Below, piece by piece: positions 43,171 to 51,257 of a stretch of 51,507 nt of DNA. The stretch covers positions 1-51,507 of the forward strand of contig SAPZ01000035.1 of NCBI GenBank assembly GCA_004020875.1. The letters are read 5' to 3'. Below the pieces are notes generated by a model that worked only from the letters and a program-made list of their open reading frames with translations, ran no database searches and had not been told where the DNA came from. Position 1 is the first letter of the stretch. Each line of letters begins with the position of its first letter. A program made the position numbers and the translations under genes. The stretch is from Mesorhizobium sp. (GTDB taxonomy: Bacteria; Pseudomonadota; Alphaproteobacteria; Rhizobiales; Rhizobiaceae).

Positions 43171-43291
43171 TGAAAAAGTTTTTCAGTCATTGCTGCAGTG
43201 AATTTTCTGGAAAACGAAAAGCGTTGTGAAATCAAATGATAGCAGCCACTTTCTTGAAATGAAAAAATATTCTGAAAAAGTTGAAAAATCA
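43171..43291. promoter_or_regulatory. AT-rich gcl promoter with repeated IclR-type operator candidates
   Basis: TGAAAAAGTTTTTCA (43171-43185) is a perfect 15-bp palindrome. TGAAAAAGTTGAAAAATCA (43273-43291) repeats its left half, and TGGAAAACGAAAAGCG and TTCTTGAAATGAAAAA lie between. IclR proteins often bind imperfect palindromes of this kind. Binding is inferred. Confidence 0.5.
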
Positions 43292-43338
43292 AGGACCCAC
43301 TGTCACTATCAAGCCAACCAACGAAATGGAGGCTTGTC

Positions 43339-45120
43339 ATGGCCAGGATGCGCGCTGTCGACGCGGCGGTTCTCGTTCTCGAAAAGGAAGGCATCTCCAA
43401 TGCCTTCGGCGTGCCGGGCGCGGCGATCAATCCGCTCTATTCGGCGCTGAAGGCACGCGGCACCATCCGCCACGTGCTTGCCCGCCATGTCGAGGGCGCC
43501 TCGCATATGGCCGAGGGCTATACTCGCGCCAAGGCCGGCAACATCGGCCTTTGCATCGGCACCTCCGGTCCGGCCGGCACGGACATGATCACCGGCCTCT
43601 ATTCGGCCTCGGCGGACTCCATCCCGATCCTCTGCATCACCGGCCAGGCGCCGCGCGCCCGCCTCAACAAGGAGGATTTCCAGGCCGTCGATATCGCAAC
43701 GATCGCCTCGCCTGTCGCCAAATGGGCGGTCACCGTCATGGAGCCTTATCTGGTGCCGATGGCGCTGCAGAAGGCGTTTCATTTGATGCGCTCCTCGCGG
43801 CCGGGACCGGTGCTGGTGGACCTGCCGCTGGACGTCCAGCTTGCCGAGATCGAGTTCGACATCGACGCCTATGAACCGCTTGCTCCCTTCAAGCCGGCGA
43901 TGACGCGCGGCCAGGCCGAGAAGGCGCTCTCGATGCTCAACGAAGCGGAAAAGCCGCTGATCGTCGCCGGCGGCGGCATCATCAATGCCGATGCGTCCGA
44001 CCTCTTGATCGAGTTCGCCGAAGTCACCGGCGTCCCGGTCATCCCGACGCTGATGGGCTGGGGTTCGATCCCGGACGACCATCGACTGATGGCCGGCATG
44101 TGCGGCCTGCAGACCTCGCATCGCTACGGCAATGCGACGATGCTGGCCGCCGACTTCGTCTTCGGCATCGGCAACCGCTGGGCCAACCGCCACACCGGCT
44201 CGGTCGACGTCTACACCAGGGGGAAAAAGTTCATCCATGTCGACATCGAGCCTACCCAGATCGGCCGCGTCTTCGCGCCGGATATCGGCCTCGTTTCGGA
44301 TGCGGGCGCGGCGCTGAAGATCCTGCTCGATGTCGCCACCGAGTGGCGCACGGCAGGCAGGCTGCGCGACTGGTCGGGCTGGGCCAAGGAATGCCAGCAG
44401 CGCAAGAAGACCATGAAGCGCAAGACGCATTTCGAGCAGGTGCCGCTGAAGCCGCAGCGCGTCTATGAGGAGATGAACAAGGCGTTTTGCCGCGACACCA
44501 CCTATGTCACCACGATCGGCCTGTCGCAGATCGCCGGCGCGCAGTTCCTGCATGTCTACAAGCCGCGCAACTGGATCAATTGCGGCCAGGCCGGCCCGCT
44601 CGGCTGGACGCTGCCGGCAGCGCTTGGCGTGCGCGCCGCCGACCCGGACCGCGATATCGTCGCGCTCTCCGGCGACTATGACTTCCAGTTCATGATCGAG
44701 GAGCTGGCGGTCGGTGCGCAACACAAGCTGCCCTACATCCATGTCGTGGTGAACAACGCCTATCTCGGCCTTATCCGCCAGGCGCAGCGAGGCTTTTCGA
44801 TGGATTACGAGGTCAGCCTCGCCTTCGAGAACGTCAACCGCGCAGGCGATCCGGAGGCGGGCTACGGCGTCGATCATGTCGCGGTCGCCGAGGCGATGGG
44901 CTGCAAGGCGGTCCGCGTGAAGAAGCCCGAGGAATTCGCCGGCGCCTTCAAGGAAGCGCAGCGGCTGATGAAGGAGCACCAGGTTCCGGTCGTCCTCGAA
45001 TTCATTCTAGAGCGCGTCACCAACATTTCCATGGGCACCGAAATCGACAAGATCACCGAATTCGAGGAACTTGCCGAGAGCCATGAGGATGCGCCGACGG
45101 CGATCGTGATGCTCGACTAG
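43339..45120 (+). CDS. gcl: Glyoxylate carboligase (tartronate-semialdehyde synthase)
   Basis: 593 aa, ThDP-dependent enzyme that joins two glyoxylates into tartronate semialdehyde and CO2. Residue 51 is Val in LARHVEGASHMAEGY where most ThDP enzymes have the catalytic Glu; E. coli Gcl also has Val51, so this identifies the family. ThDP/Mg motif: GDYDFQFMIEELAVGAQHKL with VVVNN. FAD-type fold and NRAGDPEAGYGVDHV near the C-terminus are also typical. GGAGG lies before the ATG. First gene of gcl-hyi-glxR. Confidence 0.97.
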   Translation: MARMRAVDAAVLVLEKEGISNAFGVPGAAINPLYSALKARGTIRHVLARHVEGASHMAEGYTRAKAGNIGLCIGTSGPAGTDMITGLYSASADSIPILCITGQAPRARLNKEDFQAVDIATIASPVAKWAVTVMEPYLVPMALQKAFHLMRSSRPGPVLVDLPLDVQLAEIEFDIDAYEPLAPFKPAMTRGQAEKALSMLNEAEKPLIVAGGGIINADASDLLIEFAEVTGVPVIPTLMGWGSIPDDHRLMAGMCGLQTSHRYGNATMLAADFVFGIGNRWANRHTGSVDVYTRGKKFIHVDIEPTQIGRVFAPDIGLVSDAGAALKILLDVATEWRTAGRLRDWSGWAKECQQRKKTMKRKTHFEQVPLKPQRVYEEMNKAFCRDTTYVTTIGLSQIAGAQFLHVYKPRNWINCGQAGPLGWTLPAALGVRAADPDRDIVALSGDYDFQFMIEELAVGAQHKLPYIHVVVNNAYLGLIRQAQRGFSMDYEVSLAFENVNRAGDPEAGYGVDHVAVAEAMGCKAVRVKKPEEFAGAFKEAQRLMKEHQVPVVLEFILERVTNISMGTEIDKITEFEELAESHEDAPTAIVMLD

Positions 45121-45140
45121 CGGAAAGAAGGAGAACAAGA

Positions 45141-45938
45141 ATGCCGCGTTTTTCAGCCAATCTGTCGATGCTCTTCGGCGAGCATGACTTCCTCGACCGC
45201 TTCGACGCCGCCGGCCGCGCGGGCTTCAAGGGTGTCGAATATATCGGCCCTTATGATCATGCGCCTGACGTCGTCGCGGCGCGCCTGAAAAAGAACGGCC
45301 TCAGCCAGGTTCTCTTCAACCTGCCGGCGGGTGATTGGGCGAAGGGCGAGCGCGGCATTGCCGTGCTGCCCGACCGGGTGCCGGAGTTCCGGCAGGGCGT
45401 CGCCAAGGCGATCAGCTATGCCCATGCGCTGGGCTGCGAGCAGATCAACTGCCTGGCCGGCATTGTGCCGCAGGGCGTCGATCGCGCGGTGCTGGAAAAC
45501 GTCTTTGCCGAAAACCTTGCCTTCGCCGCGGAGAAGCTGGAACAGGCCGGCATCAGGCTGCTGATCGAGCCGATCAACACCCGCGACATCCCCGGCTTCT
45601 TCCTGAATTATTCCGACCAGGCCTTGGCGCTGATCGACCACATCGGGTCGAAGAACCTCTATTTGCAATACGACATCTACCACATGCAGATCATGGAGGG
45701 GGATCTCGCCCGTACCATCGAGGCGAACCTCGGCCGCATCGCGCATATCCAGCTTGCGGACAATCCCGGCCGTCACGAGCCGGGGACGGGCGAGATCAAC
45801 TATCCCTTCCTCTACGACCACATCGACCGCATCGGCTATTCCGGCTGGATCGGCGCCGAGTACAAGCCGAAGGCCGGCACTGAGGCCGGACTTGGCTGGT
45901 TCAGCGAATTCGCCGGGCACGGGAGCGCGGCGGCTTAG
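45141..45938 (+). CDS. hyi: Hydroxypyruvate isomerase
   Basis: 265 aa TIM-barrel isomerase converting hydroxypyruvate to tartronate semialdehyde. Typical blocks: RFSANLSMLFGEHDFLDRFD, GVEYIGPYDHAPDVV, FNLPAGDWAKGERGIAVLP, LLIEPINTRDIPGFFLNYSD, LYLQYDIYHMQIMEGDLAR (metal and Glu/Asp ligands) and HIQLADNPGRHEPGTGEINY. It starts 20 bases after gcl. It feeds the next enzyme the same intermediate that Gcl makes. Confidence 0.95.
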   Translation: MPRFSANLSMLFGEHDFLDRFDAAGRAGFKGVEYIGPYDHAPDVVAARLKKNGLSQVLFNLPAGDWAKGERGIAVLPDRVPEFRQGVAKAISYAHALGCEQINCLAGIVPQGVDRAVLENVFAENLAFAAEKLEQAGIRLLIEPINTRDIPGFFLNYSDQALALIDHIGSKNLYLQYDIYHMQIMEGDLARTIEANLGRIAHIQLADNPGRHEPGTGEINYPFLYDHIDRIGYSGWIGAEYKPKAGTEAGLGWFSEFAGHGSAAA

Positions 45939-45952
45939 AGTCGGCGATGAAC

Positions 45953-46022
45953 AGGTGATCTCACCCCAAGTGGGGAGATGGCCGGCAGGCCAGAGGGGAG
46001 GGCGCGAAGGAACGCGACCTCG
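45953..46022 (+). repeat. Intergenic repeat between hyi and glxR
   Basis: ATCTCACCCC-AAG-TGGGGAGAT forms a hairpin, then GGCCGGCAGGCC and GAGGGGAGGGCGCGAAGG. I recall this type of element (GGGGAGATGGCCGGCAGGCCAGAG) in many Mesorhizobium intergenic regions, but no other copy is in this window. It separates hyi and glxR by 106 bases. Confidence 0.5.
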
Positions 46023-46044
46023 ATAGGAATTACGGAGAACGTCA

Positions 46045-46929
46045 ATGGAAACCATCGGCTTCATCGGCCTCGGCATCATGGGCGCGCCGATGGCGGGGCA
46101 CCTTCTCGACGCCGGCTACGCGGTCATTGCAAGCGACCACCGCTCCAAGCCGCCGGCCGACATTATCGCCAAGGGGCTGAAGTCAGTCACCGGCCACAAT
46201 GCGGTGGCGAAGACCGCCGACATCATCATCACCATGGTGCCCGACACTCCCCAGGTCGCGGACGTTCTGTTCGGAGAAAACGGCGTCGCCTCAGGTCTGA
46301 CCAAGGGCAAGCTCGTCATCGACATGAGCTCGATCTCGCCGATTGCCACCAAGGACTTCGCTCGAAAAATCAACGATTTCGGCTGCGACTATCTCGACGC
46401 GCCGGTGTCGGGCGGCGAAGTCGGCGCCAGGGCGGCGTCGCTCACCATCATGGTTGGCGGCGAGGAAAAGGCCTTCGAGCGCGCCAGGCCCGTGTTCGAG
46501 AAGATGGGCAAGAACATCACGCTGGTCGGCCCGAACGGCGTCGGCCAGACCACCAAGGTGGCCAACCAGATCGTGGTCGCGCTTACCATCGAGGCGGTCG
46601 GCGAAGCTCTTGTCTTTGCCTCGAAGGCCGGCGCCGATCCTGCAAAAGTCAGGCAGGCGCTGATGGGCGGGCTTGCAGCCTCGCGCATCCTCGAAGTGCA
46701 TGGCGAGCGCATGATCAAGCGCACCTTCGCGCCGGGCTTCCGCATCGAATTGCACCAGAAGGATCTTAACCTGGCGCTGGAAGGCGCCAAGGCGCTTGGC
46801 GTCGCGCTGCCCAACACCTCGACCACGCAGCAGCTGTTCAATTCCTGCGCTGCCAATGGCGGCGCGAAGGAGGATCACTCGGCACTGGTGAGGGCGCTGG
46901 AGCGCATGGCGGCGCACGAAGTGGCCTAG
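46045..46929 (+). CDS. glxR: 2-hydroxy-3-oxopropionate (tartronate semialdehyde) reductase
   Basis: 294 aa beta-hydroxyacid dehydrogenase. It reduces tartronate semialdehyde to D-glycerate with NAD(P)H. Rossmann motif GFIGLGIMGAPMAGHL, substrate motif DAPVSGGEVGARAASLTIMV, catalytic Lys in GQTTKVANQIVVALT, and the C-terminal KDLNLALEGAKALGVALP helices. GGAG is before the ATG. Last of gcl-hyi-glxR; glycerate kinase, which would complete the path, is not in this window. Confidence 0.95.
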   Translation: METIGFIGLGIMGAPMAGHLLDAGYAVIASDHRSKPPADIIAKGLKSVTGHNAVAKTADIIITMVPDTPQVADVLFGENGVASGLTKGKLVIDMSSISPIATKDFARKINDFGCDYLDAPVSGGEVGARAASLTIMVGGEEKAFERARPVFEKMGKNITLVGPNGVGQTTKVANQIVVALTIEAVGEALVFASKAGADPAKVRQALMGGLAASRILEVHGERMIKRTFAPGFRIELHQKDLNLALEGAKALGVALPNTSTTQQLFNSCAANGGAKEDHSALVRALERMAAHEVA

Positions 46930-46994
46930 AAGCGAGTAGCGAATAGGGATCGCAGGCTGGCACCTCGCGGTGTTTCGCTATTCGCTATTCGCTA
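46930..46994. repeat. 7-base tandem repeat pair between glxR and rlmB
   Basis: AGCGAGTAGCGAATAGGG on the plus strand (46931-46948) is mirrored by the TTCGCTATTCGCTATTCGCT tract at about 46974-46993. Read on the minus strand the unit is GCGAATA repeated nearly three times. It encodes the end of RlmB (ANSE and stop) and can fold as a hairpin between two convergent genes. Confidence 0.6.
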
Positions 46995-47841
46995 AGAATT
47001 TCCTGGCCGCGTAGAGACTGACCGCCGCCGCATTCGACACATTCAGCGAATGGATGGCGCCCGGCATGTCGAGGCGGGCAAGCGCGGTCACCGTCTCGCG
47101 GGTCTTCTGGCGCAGGCCCTTGCCTTCCGCGCCCAGCACCAGCGCAATTTTGTCGCAGTTGAAGCTCTTTTCCAGCTCTGCCGGTCCTTCCGAATCGAGC
47201 CCGATGGTCTGGAAGCCGGCCTCGTTCAGCTGTCCCAGCGCATCGGCGAGGTTCTTCACCTCGATTTGGTCGATATGCTCCAACGCGCCGGAGGCGGATT
47301 TCGCCAGCACGCCGGATTCCTGCGGGCTGTGGCGGGCGGTGGTGATCAGCGCGCCGGCCCCGAACGCGACCGCTGAGCGCAGGATCGCGCCGACATTGTG
47401 CGGGTCCGTCACCTGGTCGAGCACCAGCACCAGCCTGGTCTCGCCGAGCGCGTCGAGACGCTTCGGCTTGAGCGGCTCGGCCTCGATCAGCACGCCCTGA
47501 TGCACGGCGTCCGATCCGGTGATCCTGTCGATGTCCTTCGGCTCGACCAGCTCGACCTTGAAGGGCAGGGCGGCCAGATCGCCGATCGAAAGCCGCTCGG
47601 CGGCGTTGCGGGTCACCAGCATCTTCCTGATCTTGCGGCGCGGATTGTCGAGCGCGGCGCGCACTGTGTGCAGGCCGTAAAGCCGCACCACTCCGTCGGC
47701 GGGCGCATCCCCCGGCGGCATCGGCTGGCGCGGCCGGAATGCCGGCGGCCCGCCTGCCTTCTGGTCCCGATGCGCGCGCCTCAGCTTGGCATAATGGGTG
47801 TCCTTGCGTGTGCCGGGCTTGTTGCTTTTCTCGTCGCTCAT
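46978..47841 (-). CDS. rlmB: SpoU/TrmH-family 23S rRNA (guanosine-2'-O) methyltransferase
   Basis: 287 aa from ATG 47841. It methylates the ribose of a guanosine in 23S rRNA (G2251 in E. coli) using SAM. N-terminal substrate-binding domain with VVRLYGLHTVRAALDNPRRK; SPOUT catalytic domain with VLVLDQVTDPHNVGAILRSA, IALVLGAEGKGLR and MPGAIHSLNVSNAAAVSLYA, the trefoil-knot SAM site. A basic Lys/Arg tail opens the protein. The final codons come from the 7-base repeat described above. Confidence 0.9.
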   Translation of the reverse strand: MSDEKSNKPGTRKDTHYAKLRRAHRDQKAGGPPAFRPRQPMPPGDAPADGVVRLYGLHTVRAALDNPRRKIRKMLVTRNAAERLSIGDLAALPFKVELVEPKDIDRITGSDAVHQGVLIEAEPLKPKRLDALGETRLVLVLDQVTDPHNVGAILRSAVAFGAGALITTARHSPQESGVLAKSASGALEHIDQIEVKNLADALGQLNEAGFQTIGLDSEGPAELEKSFNCDKIALVLGAEGKGLRQKTRETVTALARLDMPGAIHSLNVSNAAAVSLYAARKFLANSE

Positions 47842-48039
47842 GCGGCCTCTATAGCGGCCTCGTCCGGCTAAGGATATGGCCTGCGGCAATGAATGCGGAA
47901 CATCTTCGAAAAACCCTGACCGCGCCGGTTGACACCCACCGGCCTTGCCGCCATAAGGCGCTTCGCTGATTTCGGAGAAGAACTTACTCGGGCTCCGGAT
48001 CGGTGCGAATGCCTCGTTGCATGGCTCCGGCGGCAGACT

Positions 48040-48124
48040 GGAGAGGTGCCCGAGTGGTTAAAGGGGACGGACTGTAAATCCGTTGGCTTAGCCTACGTTG
48101 GTTCGAATCCAACCCTCTCCACCA
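48040..48124 (+). tRNA. tRNA-Tyr (anticodon GTA)
   Basis: 85 nt with CCA. Acceptor GGAGAGG pairs with CCTCTCC, discriminator A. Anticodon arm GACTGTAAATC reads GTA (UAC/UAU, Tyr). A long variable arm (GTTGGCTTAGCCTACG region), normal for bacterial tRNA-Tyr. T arm GTTGGTTCGAATCCAAC. Confidence 0.96.
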
Positions 48125-48157
48125 CTGCCGGCCCGGAAGCCCTGAAACGGAAAGTCT

Positions 48158-48192
48158 CGGACCGAAAAGTGCATGGCGCTTTTCGGGTGAAT
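48158..48192. repeat. Hairpin repeat between the two tRNA genes
   Basis: CCGAAAAG (48162) and CTTTTCGG (to 48186) form 8-bp arms around TGCATGGCG. It is a shorter relative of the AAAGTGCG-type hairpin elements, sharing the AAAAGTGC...GCGCTTTTC core. Confidence 0.5.
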
Positions 48193-48212
48193 CCGGTACC
48201 TCAGTGCAAGGC

Positions 48213-48286
48213 GCGGGTATAGCTCAGTGGTAGAGCAGCAGCCTTCCAAGCTGAATATGCGGGTTCGATTCCCGCTACCCGCTCCA
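48213..48286 (+). tRNA. tRNA-Gly (anticodon TCC)
   Basis: 74 nt with CCA. Acceptor GCGGGTA pairs with TACCCGC, discriminator T. D arm TAGCTCAGTGGTAGAGC. Anticodon loop CTTCCAA reads TCC (GGA/GGG, Gly). T arm CGGGTTCGATTCCCG. It follows tRNA-Tyr by about 88 bases on the same strand. Confidence 0.95.
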
Positions 48287-48359
48287 GATTGCTTCTCTGC
48301 TGTCTGACAAGGGAACGCCGCGCACCATGGCGAGCGGCGCGTTCCGATCTGTTCGGCCC

Positions 48360-48815
48360 CTAGCTATTGAAAGCCGAGGCGACTTGATGGTTCTGCGGGA
48401 CCTGGCCGTTCGGCGTAAGCTTGTCGACGATGCCGGGCAGCGCCGTGGAGAGTTGCTGCAGCAGCTCCTGCTCATTCATACCGGTGCGCTGCGCGATCTC
48501 GCGGATTACCGCCGGACCGAGCGCCGAACCGAGATCGCTCGGGTGAATCGGTTGGTTCTGGCCGGTGCCGACCCAGGAGTCGGCGACGTTTCCGTGGCCG
48601 GCATCCCTGAGCTTGCCGAGCAGGCCGCCGAGACCGCCGAGCAGGCCGCCATCGGCCGACGCGTCGGTTCCCGCAGGCGTCTGCACCGGCGCTTGTGGCG
48701 CGGCCGCTTCCTCGCTTTTGCCGCTGAGCATCTTGCCGACCAAAAGCGCGCCGAGCGCGATCATCAGCGGTTTGGTGATATTCCCGCCGGGAACGGCATT
48801 GTCGAAAAGGCCCAT
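48360..48815 (-). CDS. YidB family (DUF937) protein
   Basis: 151 aa from ATG 48815. N-terminus MGLFDNAVPGGNITKPL, an Ala/Pro/Gln linker (SEEAAAPQAPVQTPAGTDAS), and the family C-terminal half: GLLGKLRDAGHGNVADSWVG then GTGQNQPIHPSDLGSALGPA and IREIAQRTGMNEQELLQQLS. The DUF937/YidB fold contains PilZ-like or homeodomain-like helices in recent annotations, but no activity is established. It is convergent with tRNA-Gly and divergent from the GlsB-like gene. Confidence 0.85.
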   Translation of the reverse strand: MGLFDNAVPGGNITKPLMIALGALLVGKMLSGKSEEAAAPQAPVQTPAGTDASADGGLLGGLGGLLGKLRDAGHGNVADSWVGTGQNQPIHPSDLGSALGPAVIREIAQRTGMNEQELLQQLSTALPGIVDKLTPNGQVPQNHQVASAFNS

Positions 48816-48944
48816 CGTGGATCTCCTTGTCCAGCCAGGTCCGCCCGATCCCAGAATGGCGCAAACCGGCGGGATTTCAAGCTGTCTTGAGCTTTTGACA
48901 ATCATATGACCATGATGGGTGGGGCGGGGAATTTGGAGGGAATC

Positions 48945-49202
48945 ATGGGCATCATCAGCTGGATCATCCTGGGCCTTATCGCTGGCTTCATCGGCAGCAA
49001 GATCGTCAACAAGACCGGCCAGGGCATGATCATGGATATCGTGCTCGGCATTGTCGGCGCCATCGTCGGCGGGCTGATCTTCAGCGCTTTCGGCTCGGCG
49101 GGCGTCACCGGCCTCAACATCTGGAGCCTGATCGTGGCCGTCATCGGCTCGATCGTCGTGCTGTGGGCTTATCACCAGATCACCGGCAGCCGGTCGCTGT
49201 AA
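48945..49202 (+). CDS. GlsB/YeaQ/YmgE family stress response membrane protein
   Basis: 85 aa from ATG 48945, with TTGGAGGG before it; 13 more in-frame residues upstream are unlikely. Three hydrophobic segments with regular Gly: GIISWIILGLIAGFIGSKIV, MIMDIVLGIVGAIVGGLIF and IWSLIVAVIGSIVVLWAY. It is the transglycosylase-associated protein family (PF04226), small, often raised in stress or acid. Role unknown. The next gene on the same strand is the sulfotransferase. Confidence 0.9.
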   Translation: MGIISWIILGLIAGFIGSKIVNKTGQGMIMDIVLGIVGAIVGGLIFSAFGSAGVTGLNIWSLIVAVIGSIVVLWAYHQITGSRSL

Positions 49203-49312
49203 AGGCCGACAAGCCGCAGCCATCGGCTGCGGCCATAACGTCGAAATCGGAGACGATCGCGTTCGTGCGATCGTACGGCGACACATTGGCATTGGCCGGC
49301 AAAGGATCGGAG

Positions 49313-50119
49313 ATGGCAATTCAGGCTGAGAAGCTCCCGGTCACCTACTATCCCATCCCCAAAAGCGGCTCCAGTAGTATCAAATACGCGCTGATGTCGC
49401 TGCGCGGCAAGCAAGCGCCCCTGGCTGACCCCGACAATGAAGTGCACAGCCACCTGTTCACCAGTTGGGTTGATCCGTTTGCTCCGGTCTATGACGGCCT
49501 ACGCCACAAGTTCACCATTGTTCGCGATCCGCTGGAGCGGCTTCTCTCCGCCTATTCCAGCAGGGTATTGGACACTAATGTTCTGATGCGCTCGTCGACC
49601 AAGGCCGAAATGCTCGAGGCTTTCGGGCTGCCGACCGATCCTGACCTCGACACTTTCATCCTCAACGTCGAAAAATACAGCGCGTCCTCGTGGGAGATAC
49701 GATTCCATGTCGCATCACCGCGTCATTTCGTCGGCTCCAGCCTTTTCCTGTTCGAGCGCGTCTTCAGGTTTGAAGAGATGAACAAGGTGGAGGCATTCCT
49801 CTCATCGGTGAGCGGCAGGGAAATCGGCATACCGAGGCTGCAGGCGGCAAGGAGAAAGGTCAGTCCGTCCGACCTGTCGCCCGCGGCCCTCGCAAAAGCG
49901 ATGCGCTTTTGCCGATACGACTACGCGTTCCTCGTCGACTACTACGACCCGGCAAGATGGGGCGGCATACCTGACGGCGACCCCGGCGAAACATCCTCCT
50001 TGCATGTCAACGGTGATCCGACAGCGTTCCGCGATGGCCGCCTTCTCTATCCGCGCACGCTCCGGAACTTCAGGAATTTCCTCGCCAAACGCCCGCTGGC
50101 GATGCGCGTAGGTCACTAG
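49313..50119 (+). CDS. Sulfotransferase family protein
   Basis: 268 aa from ATG 49313. It has the two PAPS-binding sites of the sulfotransferase fold: the 5'-phosphosulfate loop YYPIPKSGSSSIKYALM and the 3'-phosphate motif HKFTIVRDPLERLLSAYSSR, 45 residues later. The region between carries VHSHLF, which recalls the histidine of carbohydrate sulfotransferases. The rest (RFHVASPRHFVGSSLFLFER) is variable. It would transfer sulfate from PAPS to an unknown acceptor, such as a sugar of a surface polysaccharide. No PAPS synthesis gene is near. A GTG at 49163 would extend it by 50 residues and overlap the upstream gene. Confidence 0.8.
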   Translation: MAIQAEKLPVTYYPIPKSGSSSIKYALMSLRGKQAPLADPDNEVHSHLFTSWVDPFAPVYDGLRHKFTIVRDPLERLLSAYSSRVLDTNVLMRSSTKAEMLEAFGLPTDPDLDTFILNVEKYSASSWEIRFHVASPRHFVGSSLFLFERVFRFEEMNKVEAFLSSVSGREIGIPRLQAARRKVSPSDLSPAALAKAMRFCRYDYAFLVDYYDPARWGGIPDGDPGETSSLHVNGDPTAFRDGRLLYPRTLRNFRNFLAKRPLAMRVGH

Positions 50120-50143
50120 GCCGATTGGCGCTCGGCGAGCAGC

Positions 50144-51031
50144 TCAGGCGATAACTGTCGTTCGCCGGCGTCTTTCGTCGAGTGAGACGATCACCAGGCC
50201 GCTGGCCATGACCAGCAGGATGCCGCAGACAGCGAGCGCATTGGGAAACTGCCCGAACACCAGCAGGCCGGAAATCACCGCCCAGACGGTGAAGCAATAA
50301 TAGAAGGGCGCGACCGCGCTTGTCGGTCCGACCCGGTAGGCCATGAAGATGAAGAAATGGCCGAAGATCAGGAACAGGCCGGCACCCGCGATCAACAGCA
50401 GGTGGCGTCCTTCGGGCATTACCCATTGCTCGGAGACGAGATGCGCCGCGCCTGAGCCGACCAGCACCACCAGGACCGCGGAGATAGCGACGATCATGCC
50501 AGGCACCTCGGCGCCCACTTTGCGGCCGGCTATATCGCGCACCGCCGCGAAGGCCGCATTGCCGAGCGCCAGCAGCGCATAGACCGAAATGCCCCGCATG
50601 GTCGGCTGCGCCACCATGAGCGCCCCGACAAAGCCGAGGCCGATCAGCGCGATGCGCGTGGCCCCAATCTTTTCGCCGAACAGCATCGAGGAGCCGACCA
50701 GCACGATGAGCGGCGTGACCTGCCCGAGGGCGGTGGAATCCGCAATCTGCATGTTGGCCAGTGCGACGACATAGCAGAGGATCGCCAGCAGCTCGAACAG
50801 GTTGCGGCGCAGCACCTTGCGCTCGAAGAGCAGCGGAATCTGCCTCGCATAGCCCAGCATCAGGAGCAGCGGCACGCCCCACAACGTCGCGGCAGCGCCC
50901 CGCAGCAGGAGAACTTCGTAGGGCGGCAGCCCGGCGGTCGCGAGCTTCATCATCGTGTCGTTGACGAGGTAGGACCCCGTCGAAACGACCATGAAAAGTG
51001 GACCGCGGATATTGGATGGAATGAACTGCAT
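50144..51031 (-). CDS. EamA/DMT family transporter
   Basis: 295 aa, ten predicted hydrophobic segments in two repeats, as in drug/metabolite transporters. First half: GPLFMVVSTGSYLVNDTMMK, LPPYEVLLLRGAAATLWGVP and TALGQVTPLIVLVGSSMLFG with GEKIGATRIALIGLGFVGA. Second half: YALLALGNAAFAAVRDIAGR, LLLIAGAGLFLIFGHFFIFM and RVGPTSAVAPFYYCFTVWAV. EamA members export metabolites, amino acids or drugs; substrate unknown. Monocistronic and convergent with the sulfotransferase gene. Confidence 0.93.
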   Translation of the reverse strand: MQFIPSNIRGPLFMVVSTGSYLVNDTMMKLATAGLPPYEVLLLRGAAATLWGVPLLLMLGYARQIPLLFERKVLRRNLFELLAILCYVVALANMQIADSTALGQVTPLIVLVGSSMLFGEKIGATRIALIGLGFVGALMVAQPTMRGISVYALLALGNAAFAAVRDIAGRKVGAEVPGMIVAISAVLVVLVGSGAAHLVSEQWVMPEGRHLLLIAGAGLFLIFGHFFIFMAYRVGPTSAVAPFYYCFTVWAVISGLLVFGQFPNALAVCGILLVMASGLVIVSLDERRRRTTVIA

Positions 51032-51257
51032 CCGCCGACAAGATCAGAGCGGCGCCGCGACGGCAATGGGCCAGCCCGGCGCCTTTGATTTTGCGCGCGG
51101 CAGCCTTATATCCGCCCACATCCCCATGAAATCGACCGTTGGTTAGGGTCGAGCGGGAATCCGCTCAGCCACAAGGCACTTGTGTTTTTCGGCCGTTGTC
51201 GCTAATCGCCCCGCATTCGACTGAACTGAAGGTCAAGGCCGTCCAAGGAAAGAGACT

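Noticed and set aside
43309..44979. A 556-codon minus-strand open frame opposite gcl
   Set aside because: Its length comes from the codon bias of gcl on the other strand. The translation is rich in Arg, His and Asp without any domain, while gcl is certain.
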